7,122 bases of DNA, taken from contig PMYY01000128.1 in the NCBI GenBank assembly GCA_003170655.1, positions 2,757 to 9,878 of the forward strand. Reading direction: 5' to 3'. The notes beneath the pieces were generated by a model. That model was not told the DNA's origin and made no database searches. It saw nothing but the letters and a program-made list of their open reading frames with translations. Each line of letters opens with the position of its first letter. Position 1 is the stretch's first letter. A program made the position numbers and the translations under genes. The DNA is from Nitrospiraceae bacterium (GTDB lineage Bacteria > Nitrospirota > Thermodesulfovibrionia > Thermodesulfovibrionales > Dissulfurispiraceae). Of this stretch, positions 6,114 to 7,122 are shown piece after piece.

Positions 6114-6138
6114 AGGGCTGCCCTACAGCGGTCACCGC
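6114..6138. repeat. Pair of short perfect inverted repeats at the aroE 3' end
   Basis: AGGGCTGCCCT (6114-6124) and GCGGTCACCGC (6128-6138) are each perfect 11-base palindromes around one central base, separated by three bases. The second spans the aroE stop codon. They lie about 94-118 bases upstream of the predicted sigma-54 start, a usual distance for enhancer-binding sites. There is no T-run downstream, so they are not a standard terminator. The regulatory role is inference only. Confidence 0.3.
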
Positions 6139-6974
6139 GCCATTCTTTTCAGTAATGCATCTTTCATGACATCGACAGGCGGCCTGACGCCGGTCCATAT
6201 TTCGAAGGCTATTACACCCTGCCATAGAAGCATGCCAAGGCCGTGCATCGTTTTGCAGCCTTTCTCTGCGGCAGCGCGCAAAAAGGGTGTCTCTCTATAG
6301 ATGAGGTCGCATACAACATGCTCTTTTTTTACAAGTAACATATCGACCGGCACAGGGTCTCCGGGCTGTAGTCCGAGCGGGGTTGCGTTAATAATGATGT
6401 CAATGCCGGCCATGAACTCAGAGCTATTCGTGGATGCGGCATCGACCGTTCCAGCGTTTTGATTTACTCCATATAAGTGCTTCGCCAGTGCTTCCGCCTT
6501 GGGGATGTCTACATCAAAGAGTTGCACCGTAAACGCCTCTTTGCATAAATAATATCCGATGGCTCGGGCAGCGCCCCCGGTCCCGACAATGAGCACCTTC
6601 CGGTCTTTAACCCTTATGTCAGCCTCGGCAAGCGACTGCATGAAACCCCTGCCGTCGGTATTGAATCCGGTCAGCTTTCCATCCTCATTTTTAATGGTAT
6701 TCACCGCGCCGATAAACCGAGCCTCTTCACTGACCCCATCGAGAAACGGTATGACTTTCTCTTTGTGAGGCACGGTCACGTTGACGCCGCCTAACGATAG
6801 CGCCCTGATGCTGAGGACGGCATCGCCGAGAGAGTCGGGATGCACGGGGAAGGTGACATAACAGTAATCGAGATTCAATTTGTCAAAGGCAGCATTATGC
6901 ATCTCAGGGGACAAGCTATGCTCCACCGGGTACCCAAACAGTCCGACAATTCTGGTCTTTCCGCTTATCTTCAT
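6132..6974 (-). CDS. aroE: Shikimate dehydrogenase
   Basis: 280 residues, normal length. It reduces 3-dehydroshikimate to shikimate in the aromatic amino-acid pathway, in the cytoplasm. The substrate-binding HSLSPEMHN is at 19-27 (Ser20 and Ser22). The catalytic lysine is in NVTVPHKEK (Lys71) and the catalytic aspartate in FNTDGRGF (Asp107). The dinucleotide loop is VGTGGAAR (130-137), and the C-terminal HGLGMLLWQG carries the conserved Gly-Met/Gln elements. After the second Rossmann strand the protein has LFDVDIPKA (152-160) where NADP-using AroE proteins usually carry an NRT motif. The aspartate there suggests NAD may be preferred. An AAAGGAG ribosome site (6981-6987) lies six bases before the ATG. 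It lies upstream of the sigma-54 promoter, so it is probably transcribed with the preceding gene rather than with lptC. Confidence 0.95.
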   Translation of the reverse strand: MKISGKTRIVGLFGYPVEHSLSPEMHNAAFDKLNLDYCYVTFPVHPDSLGDAVLSIRALSLGGVNVTVPHKEKVIPFLDGVSEEARFIGAVNTIKNEDGKLTGFNTDGRGFMQSLAEADIRVKDRKVLIVGTGGAARAIGYYLCKEAFTVQLFDVDIPKAEALAKHLYGVNQNAGTVDAASTNSSEFMAGIDIIINATPLGLQPGDPVPVDMLLVKKEHVVCDLIYRETPFLRAAAEKGCKTMHGLGMLLWQGVIAFEIWTGVRPPVDVMKDALLKRMAR

Positions 6975-6998
6975 GCCTGGCTCCTTTGCTATTTAAAC

Positions 6999-7020
6999 AG
7001 GGCGTATCCTGATACGCCCT
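6999..7020. repeat. Palindromic repeat copy A, between genes upstream of aroE
   Basis: Two perfect 10-base arms, AGGGCGTATC and GATACGCCCT, are separated by CT. The element starts 6 bases after the stop of the partial upstream gene and ends 24 bases before the aroE ATG. On the minus strand it is followed by GTTTAAAT, too poor in T for a confident intrinsic terminator, though it could still slow polymerase or protect a 3' end. The near-identical copy inside lptA argues for a dispersed small palindromic (REP-like) element. Confidence 0.65.
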
Positions 7021-7026
7021 ACAATT

Positions 7027-7122
7027 TCATTTCATCAATTTCACCATCGCATCTACGAGCCCAGCAGGCGTAGATTCGATGATGACAGACTTGATCCCGA
7101 GAATCTCTTCGATGTCCTGCCG
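7027..7122 (-). CDS. 3' end of an unrecognised gene (starts beyond the right edge)
   Basis: The frame is open from the right edge to a TGA at 7029-7027, giving a 31-residue C-terminus that begins RQDIEEILGIKSVIIESTPA and ends GLVDAMVKLMK. It looks like a soluble alpha/beta ending, with a strand (SVIIE) and then an amphipathic helix (AGLVDAMVKLM). I do not recognise the family from this much. It has the same orientation as aroE and ends 52 bases before its start, so the two may be co-transcribed. That it is a real coding end is supported by orientation, composition and the ordinary gene spacing. Confidence 0.55.
   Translation of the reverse strand, partial: RQDIEEILGIKSVIIESTPAGLVDAMVKLMK

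Noticed and set aside
6999..7020. Intrinsic terminator before aroE
   Set aside because: The hairpin is strong but the following bases are GTTTAAAT rather than a T-run, and a second copy sits inside a coding region, so I list it as a repeat.
1..7122. CRISPR arrays, tRNA or rRNA genes, insertion sequences, phage or defence genes
   Set aside because: I found no regular repeat-spacer pattern, no tRNA-like cloverleaf and no transposase or integrase motif; conserved core genes fill nearly all of the window.

Overview
This is a dense bacterial chromosome segment in which every supported gene lies on the minus strand, so transcription runs from high to low coordinates. The content points to a diderm (LPS-bearing) bacterium. 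It carries LptC, LptA and LptB, which export lipopolysaccharide, and an F-type ATP synthase with two different stator subunits, b and b', where b has its own N-terminal signal-like segment. This combination, and the linkage of lpt genes to rpoN, hpf and rapZ, resembles Desulfobacterota (former Deltaproteobacteria) or Nitrospirota. That placement is inferred from gene content and order, not from a tree.

Layout in transcription order: (1) the 3' end of an unrecognised gene (7122-7027); (2) a short spacer with a 10-bp-arm palindrome; (3) aroE, shikimate dehydrogenase (6974-6132); (4) a 135-base gap (6131-5997) with a near-perfect sigma-54 (-24/-12) promoter; (5) a tightly packed run lptC-lptA-lptB-rpoN-hpf-rapZ (5996-1231), with junctions from a 20-base overlap to a 12-base gap; (6) a 135-base gap (1230-1096) with a plausible housekeeping promoter; (7) the start of an ATP synthase operon: atpF' (b'), atpF (b) and the first 92 bases of atpH (delta), which runs off the left edge.

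The central operon joins envelope biogenesis (the LptC/LptA bridge and the LptB ATPase), the alternative sigma factor RpoN, ribosome hibernation (long-form HPF) and the nucleotide-binding regulator RapZ. The most interesting signal is that the promoter in front of this operon is itself of the sigma-54 class. RpoN would then direct transcription of its own gene together with LPS export and ribosome hibernation, under an enhancer-binding protein that is not in this window. A second observation is a small palindromic repeat found twice: once between genes, and once inside the lptA reading frame, where it encodes part of the signal-peptide N-region. I see no tRNA, rRNA, CRISPR array, insertion sequence or phage gene.
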